A program made the translations under genes and the position numbers. Source: Campylobacteraceae bacterium (GTDB lineage: Bacteria > Campylobacterota > Campylobacteria > Campylobacterales > Sulfurovaceae). Taken from it: a DNA stretch of 5,748 bases. Numbering within the stretch: the stretch's first letter is position 1; each line of letters opens with the position of its first letter. The stretch lies in assembly GCA_027056615.1 (NCBI GenBank), contig JALUKJ010000021.1:1-5748 (forward strand), given 5' to 3'. The notes beneath the pieces are model-generated. The model saw only the letters and a list, made by a program, of their open reading frames with translations. It ran no database searches and was not told the origin of the DNA. Positions 5,242 to 5,748 of this stretch are shown piece by piece.

Positions 5242-5748
5242 TGAAACTAATAATAATTTTTTTGATGACAACATTTTTTTTATTCTCATCAAACCTTTCG
5301 ACAATCTATAAGCTATATATTAATCAAGATTATAATAAAGCTTGTGATTATGGACGCAAGTATCTCTTTAAAAACAGAAATATAAATAATGAAAAGTATT
5401 TAACACTCTATGGACTCTCTTGTGTCGAGACAGATAATATTGACCGTATTTCTCTATCAATGATTCATCTTAAATCCACAAAAGATGCAAGAGCCAATGC
5501 TAGTTACTTTGGAACAATTTTACTCCAAAAACAGCTACTACTTCAAGCTCTAGTTGATAAAAAAGAGATTTATGATTTACATCTACCAAAGACAAACTTT
5601 GTACTCTCAAAAATATTTTACCTCTTTATGCAGAAAAAGTATACGCTTAAAAATGATGTATATAGATTTCAAGATGAGACAAAAGAGAATTTATCATATC
5701 AACTCTATATAAAAAGAGATAAAAAAGATAAGGTAAATATGATTATAG
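5241..5748 (+). CDS. Unrecognised small exported helical protein, 3' end missing
   Basis: An open frame starts at an ATG overlapping the previous stop by one base (TAATG), with GGAA about 7 bases upstream, and runs 169 codons to the window edge without a stop. I do not recognise the family. Residues 1-20 look like a signal peptide or membrane anchor (MKL, then a very hydrophobic core, then SSNLS). Residues 21-106 appear all-helical: a TPR-like hairpin 'IYKLYINQDYNKACDYGRKYL' lies at about 22-42, and another follows at about 52-78. The region around 135-169 looks more strand-like ('YQLYIKRD'). Two cysteines, at 35 and 61, sit in the exported helical part and could form a disulphide. Its place between the MshN-like gene and the expected motor-ATPase gene, and the tight overlap, suggest a periplasmic component of the same machine. 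The gene itself is secure because the frame is open over 500 bases and composition matches its neighbours; the function is not. Confidence 0.75.
   Translation, partial: MKLIIIFLMTTFFLFSSNLSTIYKLYINQDYNKACDYGRKYLFKNRNINNEKYLTLYGLSCVETDNIDRISLSMIHLKSTKDARANASYFGTILLQKQLLLQALVDKKEIYDLHLPKTNFVLSKIFYLFMQKKYTLKNDVYRFQDETKENLSYQLYIKRDKKDKVNMII

Overview
The window is AT-rich (roughly 30% G+C by eye) and fully coding on the + strand. Seven consecutive genes overlap or lie within 11 bases of each other, with no gap large enough for a terminator or separate promoter. Low G+C, lysine- and isoleucine-rich proteins and the gene set suggest a Campylobacterota (epsilonproteobacterial) chromosome of the Sulfurimonas/Sulfurovum/Arcobacter kind. 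This assignment is inferred from style and protein resemblance, not from a marker gene.

The genes form the core of a trans-envelope machine of the type II secretion / type IV pilus / MSHA family. In order they are: (1) the 3' part of a GspL/MshI-like protein, with a PilM-like actin-fold remnant fused to a PilN-like membrane and periplasmic part; (2) a PilO/GspM/MshJ-like protein; (3) a PilP/GspC/MshK-like periplasmic protein; (4) an MshL-type secretin, the outer-membrane channel; (5) an MshM/ExeA-like AAA ATPase; (6) a membrane-anchored TPR-like protein in the position of MshN (CDC27-family type); (7) the 5' part of a small exported protein I do not recognise. The order I-J-K-L-M-N matches the Vibrio cholerae msh locus, which from memory continues with the assembly ATPase (mshE), platform protein (mshG) and pilins. 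It also resembles the Campylobacter jejuni cts DNA-uptake locus (secretin ctsD, ATPase ctsP, then ctsE and ctsF).

Working model: genes 1-3 make an inner-membrane platform with periplasmic coiled coils and ferredoxin-like domains. The PilP-like protein couples it to the N0 domain of the secretin. The ATPase and the TPR protein probably form an accessory pair for assembly or positioning. Whether the machine makes an adhesive or twitching pilus, or a competence pseudopilus, cannot be decided here because the motor ATPase and the pilins lie outside the window.

The first gene is cut by the left edge, since its frame is open to base 2 and the ATG at 20 looks internal. The last is cut by the right edge. 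The main points of interest are the unrecognised seventh gene, the divergent ATPase without a peptidoglycan-binding domain, the paired cysteines in two exported proteins, and a glycine/serine/lysine linker in the secretin encoded by a 12-base repeat that reads like a perfect Shine-Dalgarno sequence twice. I found no RNA gene, mobile element, CRISPR array or convincing terminator.
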